From Candidatus Methylomirabilota bacterium (GTDB lineage Bacteria; Methylomirabilota; Methylomirabilia; Methylomirabilales; JACPAU01): a DNA stretch of 5,284 nt. Numbering within the stretch: position 1 is the stretch's first letter; every line of letters starts with the position of its first letter. This document shows, piece after piece, positions 5,183-5,284 of the stretch. Where the stretch lies: NCBI GenBank assembly GCA_016180705.1, contig JACPAU010000042.1, forward strand, positions 1 to 5,284, given 5' to 3'. The translations under genes and the position numbers were made by a program. The notes under the pieces are model-generated. The model was not told where the DNA came from and did no database searches. It was given only the letters and a program-made list of their open reading frames with translations.

Positions 5183-5284
5183 TCAGAAGAAGAACGAGAG
5201 TCCGAGGAGGAGGAAGCTGATGTTCAGCCCGACGTTCGGCGTGTCAATGTTCGCGTTCGAGACGTGGTAGATGCGCCACTCAAG
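5183..5284 (-). CDS. C-terminal tail of a PagL-like lipid A 3-O-deacylase / acyloxyacyl hydrolase (5' part off the window)
   Basis: The minus strand from the right edge to TGA 5183-5185 encodes 33 residues. It starts LEWRIYHVSNANIDTPNVGLN and then runs hydrophobic to a terminal FFF. The H-x-S-N motif followed by a P-N-x-G-[IL] turn matches the active-site strand of PagL-type outer-membrane deacylases, which remove the 3-O acyl chain of lipid A. The aromatic C-terminus fits an outer-membrane beta-barrel sorting signal. The position that is the catalytic Glu in Pseudomonas PagL, 12 residues after the serine, is Asn here. The call rests on a short fragment; another outer-membrane barrel remains possible. 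The gene converges on the receiver gene with a ten-base gap and no evident terminator between them. Confidence 0.65.
   Translation of the reverse strand, partial: LEWRIYHVSNANIDTPNVGLNISFLLLGLSFFF

Overview
This is a GC-rich bacterial window, probably from a Gram-negative organism: it has a secreted periplasmic binding protein and, at the right edge, the C-terminal tail of an outer-membrane barrel enzyme. The REC-DUF4388 architecture and strong G/C bias would fit lineages such as Deltaproteobacteria/Myxococcota or Methylomirabilota, but that placement is inference only.

The left two thirds (1-3737, minus strand) is a vitamin B12 (cobamide) operon. Read in transcription order it has a sigma70-like promoter (3709-3737), a cobalamin riboswitch aptamer (3520-3690), a linker with a perfect 10-bp hairpin (3436-3460), and an intrinsic terminator (3379-3418). 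Next come a ribosome binding site, cbiA/cobB (cobyrinate a,c-diamide synthase), cobQ/cbiP (cobyric acid synthase) and a btuF-like cobalamin-binding protein that runs off the left edge. The two downstream gene junctions are 4-base ATGA stop/start overlaps, so the genes look translationally coupled. The riboswitch should shut the whole unit off when cobalamin is plentiful, linking corrin-ring amidation to corrinoid uptake.

cbiA is broken as sequenced. Its synthetase half and glutaminase half are in different frames, and roughly 40 normally conserved linker residues are missing between them.

The right third (3748-5172, plus strand) is a divergent two-gene signalling unit. The first gene is a REC-DUF4388 response regulator that also needs a frame change, at a six-G run (4087-4092). 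The second is a stand-alone REC protein. Their promoter lies back to back with the B12 promoter, and the two TTGACA boxes form a 7-bp inverted repeat. No histidine kinase is present.

At the far right, on the minus strand, is the last 33 residues of a protein resembling PagL-type lipid A 3-O-deacylase (5183-5284), converging on the second regulator with a 10-base gap.

I see no phage, transposon, CRISPR, tRNA or rRNA signal. The points most worth checking are the broken cbiA, the paired G6-tract frame breaks (true mutation or sequencing error), and the riboswitch with an extended L5 hairpin whose loop is complementary to a downstream hairpin loop.
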